From: Bauldia sp.
Lineage (GTDB): Bacteria > Pseudomonadota > Alphaproteobacteria > Rhizobiales > Kaistiaceae
DNA: 38,698 nucleotides
Assembly (NCBI GenBank): GCA_020442065.1
Contig: JAGRKZ010000021.1
Location: forward strand, 1-38,698
Direction of reading: 5' to 3'
The position numbers were made by a program, and so were the translations under genes. The first letter of the stretch is position 1, and each line of letters opens with the position of its first letter. The notes under the pieces were generated by a model. That model had not been told where the DNA came from. It ran no database searches and worked only from the letters and a program-made list of their open reading frames with translations. This document shows positions 23,893 through 31,479 of the stretch, one piece after another.

Positions 23893-25275
23893 CTAGCGGC
23901 CGTCCGGCGTCCGCAAACCGCCCCACCGGTCCTTGACGGCGTCCAGATGTTCGGCCGGATCGTAAATGTCGACGGCGAGCTTCAGCGTGCGCGCATCGAG
24001 CTTGCCGTAGGCGGAGAGCACCGTGTAGGCGCCAACCACGCGCCGGTACTGGGCGTTCACCAGGGCGACCCGGGCCTGCAGCAGGTCCTGCTGCGCATTG
24101 AGGACGTCGAGCGTCGTCCGCTGGCCGACTCGCCTCTCCTCGATGACGCCATCGAGTGCGAGTTGTTGGGCAGACACCTGGGTCTCGGCCGCCTTGACCT
24201 GCGCTCGCGCCGCCTCAAGCTCGCCCCAGGAAGAGACGAAGGACTGGCGCACCTGAGCCCGGGCCGAATCGAGATCGATCCGCCTCTGGCCGAGGGTCTC
24301 CTTGAACTGGCGAACGTTCGCTGCGACTTCGCCGCCCTGGTAGAGCGGCACGGTCAGGCGGCCTCCGATCGAGGCCGTCTCGCTCCAGGTGTCGTGGGTC
24401 CCCTGATCCTCCCTCCGGGCGAGCGACCCCTGCAACCCGATGGTCGGCAACGTCGCGCCCTCGGCGATCCGGACGTTGTAGGCAGCGATATCGATATTGT
24501 AGAGCGCGGCGACGATCGAAGGGTGGTTGCTGAGCGCATAGTCCACGCCGGCATCGAGCGTGCGCGGCAGCAGCGCCTCGATGCCGTTGTAGCCGCCGAG
24601 CCGGTCGGGTCGATGACCGATGACCTGGATGTAGGTCGCGATCGCACGGTTGAGGTCGGCAACCGCCTGGGCATAGTCCGAAATGCCCGACTGCAGTCGG
24701 GCGTTGGTCTGCGCGACGTCCGTCCGCGTGCCCTCGCCGACGGCCAGCCGGTCTTCGGCGGCCCGAAGCTGCTCGCGCAGGAACTCGATGTTCTGGGCCG
24801 TGAGATTGACCACCACCTGCGCACGGATCACGTCCATGAAGGCCGTGACCGAATCCAGCAGCACGCTCGCCTCGACGACCTTCAGCTGCTCACGCGCGGC
24901 CTTGACCGAGCTCTGGGCGAGCTTGACGCCGTTCGCGGTCCGGAATCCCAGGAAGATCGGTTGCTCGACCGAGAGGACATAGGCCCGCGGGGTAAGGCCC
25001 CTCGACCAATCCGAACTCGGCAATCCCGGCAGCTTGTTCCGCGACGTCTGGGTGCTGACGTCAACCGTGCCGGTGATCGTGGGCCGATAGCCGGCGAGGG
25101 CCTTTGGCACACCCTCGTCGATCGCACGGAGCTGCGCCCGTGCCGAATTGAGGTCGGGGTTGTTTATGTAAGCAGAACCGAGCGCCGCATTCATCGACTC
25201 GGCGGATGCGGGGAGCGAGCCCAGCGCGAGCACAACCGCGCCAAGCACCGCGCCTACTCTACAAATATTCGCCAC
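23893..25275 (-). CDS. tolC: TolC-family outer membrane efflux/secretion channel
   Basis: This 460-residue protein is the outer-membrane and periplasmic tunnel used by type I secretion and RND/ABC efflux pumps. It has a Sec signal peptide (cleavage after ASA near residue 25) and two outer-membrane-efflux repeats, each with long coiled-coil helices (residues about 60-230 and 270-440; for example QNIEFLREQLRAAEDRL and RAQVKAAETQVSAQQLALDG). The start is GTG at 25275 with GAGGGG 7 nt upstream. A methyltransferase-like gene lies upstream in the same direction, the order common in Hyphomicrobiales. It could serve the export of the two RTX proteins in this window, although no ABC/membrane-fusion pair is near. 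Confidence 0.92.
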   Translation of the reverse strand: MANICRVGAVLGAVVLALGSLPASAESMNAALGSAYINNPDLNSARAQLRAIDEGVPKALAGYRPTITGTVDVSTQTSRNKLPGLPSSDWSRGLTPRAYVLSVEQPIFLGFRTANGVKLAQSSVKAAREQLKVVEASVLLDSVTAFMDVIRAQVVVNLTAQNIEFLREQLRAAEDRLAVGEGTRTDVAQTNARLQSGISDYAQAVADLNRAIATYIQVIGHRPDRLGGYNGIEALLPRTLDAGVDYALSNHPSIVAALYNIDIAAYNVRIAEGATLPTIGLQGSLARREDQGTHDTWSETASIGGRLTVPLYQGGEVAANVRQFKETLGQRRIDLDSARAQVRQSFVSSWGELEAARAQVKAAETQVSAQQLALDGVIEERRVGQRTTLDVLNAQQDLLQARVALVNAQYRRVVGAYTVLSAYGKLDARTLKLAVDIYDPAEHLDAVKDRWGGLRTPDGR

Positions 25276-25460
25276 GACGGGTCCCCTCGCCGCTCACCGG
25301 CGGCGCCCACCGGCCCACGCGCCGCACCACCCCGATTCACGACATTTAGTGTACCGACCGGACGGGTCACGTCAAACTATTCCGCCGGGCAGCAGACGAC
25401 ATTAGTCGCCGCGTGCGACGGCCATGCAACAGTTTGAAAGCCTTCAATATTCTCAAAACG

Positions 25461-25482
25461 CCGGTGACCTCCCCCTCACCGG
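25461..25482 (-). terminator. possible terminator after the methyltransferase-like gene
   Basis: The inverted repeat CCGGTGA (25461-25467) and TCACCGG (25476-25482) with an 8-nt loop is followed on the minus strand by CGTTTTGAG, a short T-run. It lies 16 nt below the methyltransferase-like stop and upstream of tolC. This would make tolC expression depend mostly on its own promoter. Confidence 0.45.
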
Positions 25483-25497
25483 GTCCTCCCCGCCCGG

Positions 25498-26160
25498 CTA
25501 GAAAACAAAGACCTTCGGCTTGGCAAAGCCGGGAAGCGGCGGCGCGAAGGCATCGAAGACCGGGCGGCTGCCAATATCGTCGCCGGTCTTGGTGAACACC
25601 ATCGCGGGAGCGGCCCGGCCGCGGCCAATGACCGCAACCAGCCGCCCCTCCTCCTTGAGTTGCGCGAACAACCCGTCAGGCACCACGTCGACCGAACCGT
25701 CGAGGAGGATGACGTCATAGGGGCCTTCCGAGGCATAGCCCGCTTCGAGCGGTCCGGTGACTCCCGCGACATTGCCGATGCCGAGATCCATCAGCGTCGA
25801 GGACGCCATGGCGGCGAGCTCCTCATCGGATTCAAGCGCGATCACCGAGGTCGCGAGCCCCGCAACCACCGCCGCCGAATATCCGGAGCCGACCCCGACG
25901 ACGAGGACATAGTCGCCGGGCCGGATCTCGGCCGCCTGGATCAGGCGCGCCAGGGTCGCCGGCCGCATCATGCAGCGGCGATGGCCGTCCTCCTTCACCA
26001 CGATGTCGGCGTCGGTATAGGCGAAGGGCTTGGCCGCGGCTGGCACGAACCGCTCCCTCGGGACCTCGCCCATGGCGCGGATCACGTTGTAGTCGGTGAC
26101 CGACTCCGTCCGGATCTGGGTGTCGACCATCGTGGTCCGCGCGTCGGCATAGTCCATCAT
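25498..26160 (-). CDS. protein-L-isoaspartate O-methyltransferase family protein
   Basis: This 220-residue SAM-dependent methyltransferase of the PCMT family has the SAM-binding motif VLVVGVGSGYSAAVV near residue 85 and the acidic motif ALESDEE. The post-motif DVILLDGSV and the N-terminal block TMVDTQIRTESVTD are typical of the alphaproteobacterial branch found next to tolC. True isoaspartate repair activity is not certain for this branch, because a T/S-rich active-site loop is replaced by KEDGHRRCMM. The ATG pair at 26160/26157 is the probable start; ten further codons upstream look non-coding. Confidence 0.85.
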   Translation of the reverse strand: MMDYADARTTMVDTQIRTESVTDYNVIRAMGEVPRERFVPAAAKPFAYTDADIVVKEDGHRRCMMRPATLARLIQAAEIRPGDYVLVVGVGSGYSAAVVAGLATSVIALESDEELAAMASSTLMDLGIGNVAGVTGPLEAGYASEGPYDVILLDGSVDVVPDGLFAQLKEEGRLVAVIGRGRAAPAMVFTKTGDDIGSRPVFDAFAPPLPGFAKPKVFVF

Positions 26161-26262
26161 TGGGGCTCGGTCCGGGAGTGGTTGTCGCAATGCTCGTTCC
26201 TAGCCCCCTCCGCGGAGCGAGACAAGGCGATCGGGCCGGGATCGCACCGACCCCGTCCCGGG

Positions 26263-27861
26263 TCAGAACCCGACGGCCTGGCCGTCCTTCCGCCCGTCGG
26301 AGCCACCGACGTAGCCTGCGGCCGACCGCATCACGATCTGCGCGCCGCCAAAGGCGAACACCGAGTCCGGCGGATCGACGACGATGTCATGGCCCATCGC
26401 GCCGAGCGCTTTGACCAGACCCGGATCGAAATCGGCCTCGACCGCCACCGTCCGCCCGGTCACCACCCGCCAGCGCGGCGCGTCGATCGCGACCTGCGGA
26501 TCCTGGCCATAGAGCAGCGTGCGGATGGCGAGTTGGAGGTGTCCCTGGGGCTGCATCGGACCGCCCATGACGCCGAAGGCCATCAGCGGTGCACCGGTCG
26601 CGTCCATGGCGAAGCCCGGGATGATGGTGTGGAGCGGCCGCTTGCCGGGCCCGACGGTATTGGCCCGGCCGGGGGTCAGCGTGAAGCCGACGCCGCGGTT
26701 CTGGAGGCTGATCCCCGTGCCCGGCACCACCACGCCCGAGCCGAATCCCATGTAGTTCGACTGGATCAGGGAGACCATCATCCCCGCCGCGTCCGCCGCC
26801 GCGAGATAGACCGTCCCGCCCGGCCGCGGGGTGCCGTGGCCGGGGTCGCCGGCCCGGGTCCGGTCGATCAGCCCGGCCCGCCCGGCGAGGTACGCGGGGT
26901 CGAGGAGATCGGCCGGGTCGAGACGGAGATGGCGCGGGTCCGCCACATACTCGGCGGCGTCGGCCATCGCGAGCTTGGTCGACTCGATCGCAACGTGCAC
27001 GGTCTCGACGGCATCGACGCCGTATCGGCCGATGCCGGCCCGTTCCGCAATGCCGAGCGCGATCAGGGCCGAGATGCCCTGCCCGTTCGGCGGGATCTCG
27101 TGGATCGCGGCGCCGGCGAAGTCGACCGAGAGGGTCTCGACCCAGTCCGGCGTCTCCGCCGCAAAATCGGCTTCGGTGATGGCGCCGCCATGGGCCCGGG
27201 CATGGGCAACCATCCGTTCCGCCAGCGCACCACGATAGAACGCCTCGCCTTCGCTTGCGGCGATGGCGGCGAGCGACTCGGCAAGGGCCGGCAACCGGAA
27301 CAGCTCGCCCGGCCGCGGCGCCCGGCCCTCGATCAGGAAGGCGTCGAAGCCCGGCTGCCCGGCGAGGATGCCGGCCTCATGCTGCCAGCGGAAGGCGATG
27401 CTAGGCGAGACCGGGTAGCCGTCGCGGGCATAGCCGATCGCCGGCCCGGCGATCGTCGTCAGCGGGAGCGAGCCGAACCGCCGCCACAGCGCGATCCAGC
27501 CGCCGATCGCGCCTGGCACGGTGACGCTGTCCCAGCCGCGCTCGGGCATGCGCTCGAGGCCGGCGAAGCGGTCCGGCGTCCAGGCCGCGGGCGCTCGCCC
27601 CGAGGCATTGAGCCCATGGAGGCGGGTGCCGTCCCAGACGATGGCGAAGGCGTCGCTACCGAGGCCGCAGCCGGTCGGCTCGACCACGGTGAGCGCCATC
27701 GCCGTCGCCAGCGCGGCGTCGACGGCATTGCCGCCGGCGGCAAGCATCGCAAGGCCCGCCTGCGCCGCCAGCGGCTGCGACGTCGCCACCATGTTGCGGG
27801 CGTAGACTGGGGCGCGGGACGGGACCGGCTCGGCGTCTACCGGAGATGAATCGCCCGTCAT
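26263..27861 (-). CDS. gamma-glutamyltranspeptidase-like Ntn hydrolase
   Basis: This 532-residue member of the gamma-glutamyltransferase family self-cleaves at a threonine. The N-terminal half carries PLAAQAGLAMLAAGGNAVDAA. The probable nucleophile is the Thr of GGTVYLAAAD near residue 350, where classical GGTs have TTH. It is followed by VSLIQSNYMGFGSG and GFTL. There is no obvious signal peptide, so it is likely cytoplasmic, like YwrD-type homologues rather than the periplasmic Ggt. The start at 27861 overlaps the stop of the SnoaL-like gene as ATGA; the upstream open frame in this phase is not protein-like. The substrate may be a gamma-glutamyl or other amide; this is not decidable here. 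Confidence 0.88.
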   Translation of the reverse strand: MTGDSSPVDAEPVPSRAPVYARNMVATSQPLAAQAGLAMLAAGGNAVDAALATAMALTVVEPTGCGLGSDAFAIVWDGTRLHGLNASGRAPAAWTPDRFAGLERMPERGWDSVTVPGAIGGWIALWRRFGSLPLTTIAGPAIGYARDGYPVSPSIAFRWQHEAGILAGQPGFDAFLIEGRAPRPGELFRLPALAESLAAIAASEGEAFYRGALAERMVAHARAHGGAITEADFAAETPDWVETLSVDFAGAAIHEIPPNGQGISALIALGIAERAGIGRYGVDAVETVHVAIESTKLAMADAAEYVADPRHLRLDPADLLDPAYLAGRAGLIDRTRAGDPGHGTPRPGGTVYLAAADAAGMMVSLIQSNYMGFGSGVVVPGTGISLQNRGVGFTLTPGRANTVGPGKRPLHTIIPGFAMDATGAPLMAFGVMGGPMQPQGHLQLAIRTLLYGQDPQVAIDAPRWRVVTGRTVAVEADFDPGLVKALGAMGHDIVVDPPDSVFAFGGAQIVMRSAAGYVGGSDGRKDGQAVGF

Positions 27862-28316
27862 GCGGCCGTCTCGCCGAACGAGCGATCCGGAACGTCGCGG
27901 AACAGCGACATATGCGTGTGGTTGGCGACAAAGGGATCGCCGACCCGGGCCCGGTCGAAGCTCACGGTGGCGCGGCCGGGACGGTCGAAGGGCGTGCCGT
28001 CCTCGGCGTAGCCGGTCGAATCGAAGATCGCGAGGCCGACCGCAAAGAGCCGGTCGGGCGAAACCATGACGCGGATATCGTCGCGGAAGCGGAAGCCGCT
28101 GATGGTCGGCCAGACGTTCCGCCACTGTTTCTGTTCGGCCTGCTCGCGACCCACGAGGAAGTCGCTGAACGTCCCGAACGCGAGGAAATCGTCATGCACC
28201 ATCGGACGGAAGCTGGGGAAGTCCCGCGCCCGGACGAGGGCGGCCAACGTCTCGAACCACCCGCGGATGGCCGCGATGTCGTCGGGATGGGCGCGAAGGC
28301 CGGGCTCGGTCGGCAT
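27858..28316 (-). CDS. SnoaL/NTF2-like (DUF4440-type) protein
   Basis: This 152-residue soluble protein has the cone-shaped alpha+beta NTF2-like fold, judged from pattern: an N-terminal helix pair (DIAAIRGWFETLAALVRARD), MVHDDFLAFGTFSDFLVGRE, then beta strands ending VSFDRARVGDPFVANHTHMS. Such proteins bind or isomerise small molecules, or act as ketosteroid-isomerase-like domains. The start at 28316 is chosen because the residues before it (rich in Cys/Gly/Arg) do not look like protein. It is the first gene of a two-gene unit and is coupled to the GGT-like hydrolase by a 4-nt overlap, which points to a shared substrate. The assignment to a precise family is tentative. Confidence 0.7.
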   Translation of the reverse strand: MPTEPGLRAHPDDIAAIRGWFETLAALVRARDFPSFRPMVHDDFLAFGTFSDFLVGREQAEQKQWRNVWPTISGFRFRDDIRVMVSPDRLFAVGLAIFDSTGYAEDGTPFDRPGRATVSFDRARVGDPFVANHTHMSLFRDVPDRSFGETAA

Positions 28317-28504
28317 TGAGAAGATTACCCTGCGGGAACCGCACTGACCGGAGCCGCAAGGCATAGCGGCTTCGCCGCTGGGCGCAACGTCAAACTCGAC
28401 CTAATGCCGCCGTCGTCACATCCGTATGCGTCTTGCAGCGACGCGTCGGGGTCCCGATCAACCAGCCGAGCATGTCTTGATACCCGCGCGAAGTGCGCGA
28501 TGAG

Positions 28505-29056
28505 CTAGCGCGTAGACGCAGGCCTTCTTCGTCTCTGTACGACGATGAAGAGCCCTAAAAAGAACGATAGCAGCAGGAAGCTACCCAACCAGAATATGAC
28601 CAATGCCATTCTGGATGCGGTAATCGAAAGGGACGTCCAAAGAAGGCTCGGCGTCCATTCTGCAAGTTTCAACTCACTCTCCGTGAGCCACGGACACCGG
28701 TCGGGATAGATCTGCTGAGCATAAGGCGTACAGACGAAGCCGGTCACTACCCTCGACCCGTCGCTAATCTTTGCTGAAAACTGTGACAACATACCCAAGT
28801 ACGTTGCACTAAAAATGAATAGAACAACAATCGTGATCACCACAATTACCGATACCGATCTGTTCTTCATCGTTCGAGCGAAATGATAAGCGAGTACAAC
28901 CGCAACAATAGCGATTATCGAGGTCAGGACAGTAATCGCTGGCGGCCATGGCGGTGTGATTTCTATCAAACTTGCGAGGAACGGCAAGCTCGCTGCGGCT
29001 ACGATCCAAGCCCAAAACCTCTCCAACTCTCTGACCGTTTCCCAAAATTCCGTCAT
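28505..29056 (-). CDS. unknown four-helix membrane protein
   Basis: I do not recognise this 183-residue protein. It has four hydrophobic segments (about residues 15-33, 39-58, 70-92 and 145-172). A loop of about 50 residues between the third and fourth contains two cysteines (FVCTPYAQ, PDRCPW), which could form a disulfide if periplasmic. The C-terminus is basic (RRRRPASTR). The start is firm: GGAGAG sits 6 nt before the ATG. It lies 17 nt below the gene for a secreted protein and is probably co-transcribed. Base composition is clearly more AT-rich than the flanking genes, suggesting horizontal origin. Confidence 0.7.
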   Translation of the reverse strand: MTEFWETVRELERFWAWIVAAASLPFLASLIEITPPWPPAITVLTSIIAIVAVVLAYHFARTMKNRSVSVIVVITIVVLFIFSATYLGMLSQFSAKISDGSRVVTGFVCTPYAQQIYPDRCPWLTESELKLAEWTPSLLWTSLSITASRMALVIFWLGSFLLLSFFLGLFIVVQRRRRPASTR

Positions 29057-29073
29057 GGCTTCTCTCCCGCAAC

Positions 29074-29871
29074 TTACATCTCAAATGACAAGACCTCATC
29101 ATATCTATCTGTATCGATCTCATCGAGGGGGGCCACGGTGTTGCCCTCTACTAGGATGAATTCGTACACGCCCCCGAGTTCGATCTTTTCGCCGTTGCGG
29201 ACCGGTGGTAGCCAGTGATCACAGTGTTCTCTGTCGAGCGGATCTATCCCGGTAATCTTGCAATATTTGTAGAAAATCTTTGGTATCATATACACTTTTG
29301 CTTCGCGAGGAATTATATTTATTGTCAATATGTTAGGCCCTCCACCGCACTCGGCGGGCCCCAGAATGGGTAATTTTCTTCCATCTTTTTTTGCAATTAT
29401 GTTCATGGTCCTGACAAAATACTCCTCAAATAGAAGACTATGTAATTCGTTGTCGCCTCTCTGGACTACTATCATTGAGATTTCTTCAGAAATTTCTAGT
29501 ATATCTTCCCACAACTCCTCGGGGTAATTGATTTTTCTTAATACGTGTTCGGCATAGTAGACCTCCGTCGCAATGTCGATCATAGCCGGTCGTAGCCGAC
29601 CGGACGTGACAATTAGTTGACTGCCGGCAGCGCACGGCCCGATCACCTGATAGTCGCCGCCGAAGCCCCCGTCGACTTCGACCTCGTAGCGATCGAGCTC
29701 CTCGGCGACAAGCGACTTGATCAAACGATAGCTTGTCCAGACGTCGTCCTGCATTTGAGCGGTCGACTTCAGAGGCTGCTCTTCAGCTGCTTCATTCGAA
29801 ACTTGAGACTGCGCCAAAATCGGAACATTGAAGAGGGTCATGAGCACTAGAGCTAAGCCAAAGTTGCGCAC
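29074..29871 (-). CDS. unknown secreted protein
   Basis: I do not recognise this 265-residue protein. It has a signal peptide (MRNFGLALVLMTLFNVPILAQ, cleavage about residue 21). The mature part is acidic, with a central helical stretch (ELWEDILEISEEISMIVVQRG), cysteines in GPCAAG, AECGGG, KYCKITG and EHCDHW, and a C-terminal beta-rich part (KIELGGVYEFILVEGNTV). The GTG start has GGGAGG at 5-nt spacing, so translation is well supported. The AT-rich composition peaks around 29280-29530. It is the first gene of a two-gene unit with the membrane protein below it. Confidence 0.7.
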   Translation of the reverse strand: MRNFGLALVLMTLFNVPILAQSQVSNEAAEEQPLKSTAQMQDDVWTSYRLIKSLVAEELDRYEVEVDGGFGGDYQVIGPCAAGSQLIVTSGRLRPAMIDIATEVYYAEHVLRKINYPEELWEDILEISEEISMIVVQRGDNELHSLLFEEYFVRTMNIIAKKDGRKLPILGPAECGGGPNILTINIIPREAKVYMIPKIFYKYCKITGIDPLDREHCDHWLPPVRNGEKIELGGVYEFILVEGNTVAPLDEIDTDRYDEVLSFEM

Positions 29872-30239
29872 ATAACCCTCCCAAAAAGTTGATTAGCACA
29901 ACCTCATTTTGCCTGAGGTTGCTCTGGGAAGCCAGTTCAGTTGCGCCATGAAAATGAAGGGCACAGTCTTGTAGATTCGGCCTTGATCTCGCCCACTGCG
30001 CTAGGCTTGGTCGGCGGGACCGACGAAGCGGACCGGGCGTCCCTGGGATTGCGTCGGGCCGGGAAGCCGATCATCTCGCGACCGGCAATGACCATGACGT
30101 TTGGATCACCGGCACGCATTGCTGTCACCGCCCTGGTCTCCGTATGGTGGCGGCAAAAGTGGCTCGGGGCCGCGCGTTTCGTCGACGGCACCCGGCCGGT
30201 CTCTCGCGATCCGAGCCGAAGAACCGGGATCGAACGCTC
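29872..30239. other. divergent intergenic region with an 8-bp inverted repeat
   Basis: This 368-nt gap lies between the secreted-protein gene (minus) and the PP-loop gene (plus). The inverted repeat CAACCTCA/TGAGGTTG (29899-29906 and 29914-29921, 7-nt spacer) lies 27 nt upstream of the minus-strand start and could be an operator for that AT-rich gene pair. The rest shows open frames on both strands but none with a credible start or family resemblance. Confidence 0.4.
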
Positions 30240-31427
30240 ATGACGACTGACCGCCATATTGTGTTCGATCCGGTCGCTGTCTCGGACGGCCGCATCGCCG
30301 CCATCGCGACCGAGCGGCCGGCCGACGACAGCGAACAGCGTACGATCAGCATTTCGTTCGAACTCAGCGAGCCGTTGCGACCGCACAATGATCTGGTCGC
30401 GCTCGCCCTCTCGACGCTCTGCGGCCGGCGGTACAAGTCGATCCATTTCGGCCTGCCCGTCAGCGACCGCGTAGTGGACGGGATCGGACGCTTCTCGCTC
30501 GCTGCCGTCACCGCCGCGGGGAACCTATCGCCCGTCAGCATCGAGGAACGCTCGGGCTTGACGCTCAACTTCAGCGGCGGCTTCGATTCTCTCGCTGCGC
30601 GGTGCCTGTTGCCCGAGGGCACAAATCTCGTCTCGATGGACTTCGGCGGACGCTTCGCCCGGGAAAACAAGTTCTTCCGACGCTTTGAACCATTCACCGT
30701 CACGACAAATCTCGTCGAGACGCCGCTCCGGACCAATTCCTGGTCGTTCATGGGCATCGCATCGATTCTCACGGCCAGCCATTTCGCCACGCGGTACCAG
30801 TGCTTCGGCAGCATCCTCGAGGCCGGGCCCGAGAACTTCGCCGCGACCGCCGCAACCGTCGGATCGAGAACGGAAGTGCAGCCGTTCTCCTCTTGCGGGA
30901 TCGACACGCTCCCGATCGTCCGTGGGCTGACCGAGGTCGGCACACTGCTCGTTCTCGCGCGCTACCTGCCCGATCTCATCGGCCCGTCCCTGCTGTCGCT
31001 CGCCTCCCCCGGCGAAGAGAAGCTCTATAGAAAGTACCTTCTGGCGAGATCAATCGAAGACCGCCGCGGCATCGACCTCGGCCTGCCGGTGGTTGATCCG
31101 CCGGGCCGCCCGCCGTTTCGATTCGGCCAGAGCCTCGCGGCCGATTTCCTGTCTGTCTATCTCGCCAGGTTTGCGGGCCAGGAAGCGGTCGAGCGGACCA
31201 TCGCCCATCTCCCGCAAGAGGTGATCGACCTGTCCAGGACGCTCGAGCTCCGCTTCTACGACCGGTTCAATCCGAGCTTCATCAGCGCGGTTCCCGCGTC
31301 AATTCTCGGCCGGGTCGTGGAACGCCTCGCCGATGCAGGCATCGTTCCCTACGATGAAAGCGACTGGCGGGAGTTCGCCCTTGTGCGCGACATGCTCGCG
31401 CGCCACCACGCCGCGCTTGTCGCCTGA
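30240..31427 (+). CDS. orphan PP-loop ATP-pyrophosphatase-like protein
   Basis: This 395-residue protein contains LNFSGGFDSLAA, with SGGFDS at residues 112-117, the PP-loop signature of N-type ATP pyrophosphatases (asparagine synthetase C-domain, QueC, NAD synthetase). These enzymes adenylate a carboxylate, tRNA base or other acceptor. An N-terminal region of about 100 residues lacks cysteines for a glutaminase site. The middle has SMDFGGRFARE and FGSILEAGPENFAA, and the C-terminus is helical. The start ATG at 30240 follows a weak GGGA; an open frame continues 32 codons upstream but is Arg-rich and not convincing. No partner enzyme (amidotransferase, ligase, transporter) lies beside it. The motif is certain; the reaction is unknown. 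Confidence 0.75.
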   Translation: MTTDRHIVFDPVAVSDGRIAAIATERPADDSEQRTISISFELSEPLRPHNDLVALALSTLCGRRYKSIHFGLPVSDRVVDGIGRFSLAAVTAAGNLSPVSIEERSGLTLNFSGGFDSLAARCLLPEGTNLVSMDFGGRFARENKFFRRFEPFTVTTNLVETPLRTNSWSFMGIASILTASHFATRYQCFGSILEAGPENFAATAATVGSRTEVQPFSSCGIDTLPIVRGLTEVGTLLVLARYLPDLIGPSLLSLASPGEEKLYRKYLLARSIEDRRGIDLGLPVVDPPGRPPFRFGQSLAADFLSVYLARFAGQEAVERTIAHLPQEVIDLSRTLELRFYDRFNPSFISAVPASILGRVVERLADAGIVPYDESDWREFALVRDMLARHHAALVA

Positions 31428-31479
31428 TCGGCACCGACCCTCCCTCCGTCACGGAAGCGACGGCGCCTGCAAGCCTCAG

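Noticed and set aside
25660-27849. 729-codon plus-strand frame
   Set aside because: It is antisense to two genuine genes (methyltransferase-like and GGT-like) with recognisable motifs; the translation is Arg/Gly/His-rich and featureless.
29937-30446. 169-codon minus-strand frame in the divergent gap
   Set aside because: It overlaps the start of the PP-loop gene, lacks a credible ribosome-binding site and matches no recognised family; left as non-coding.
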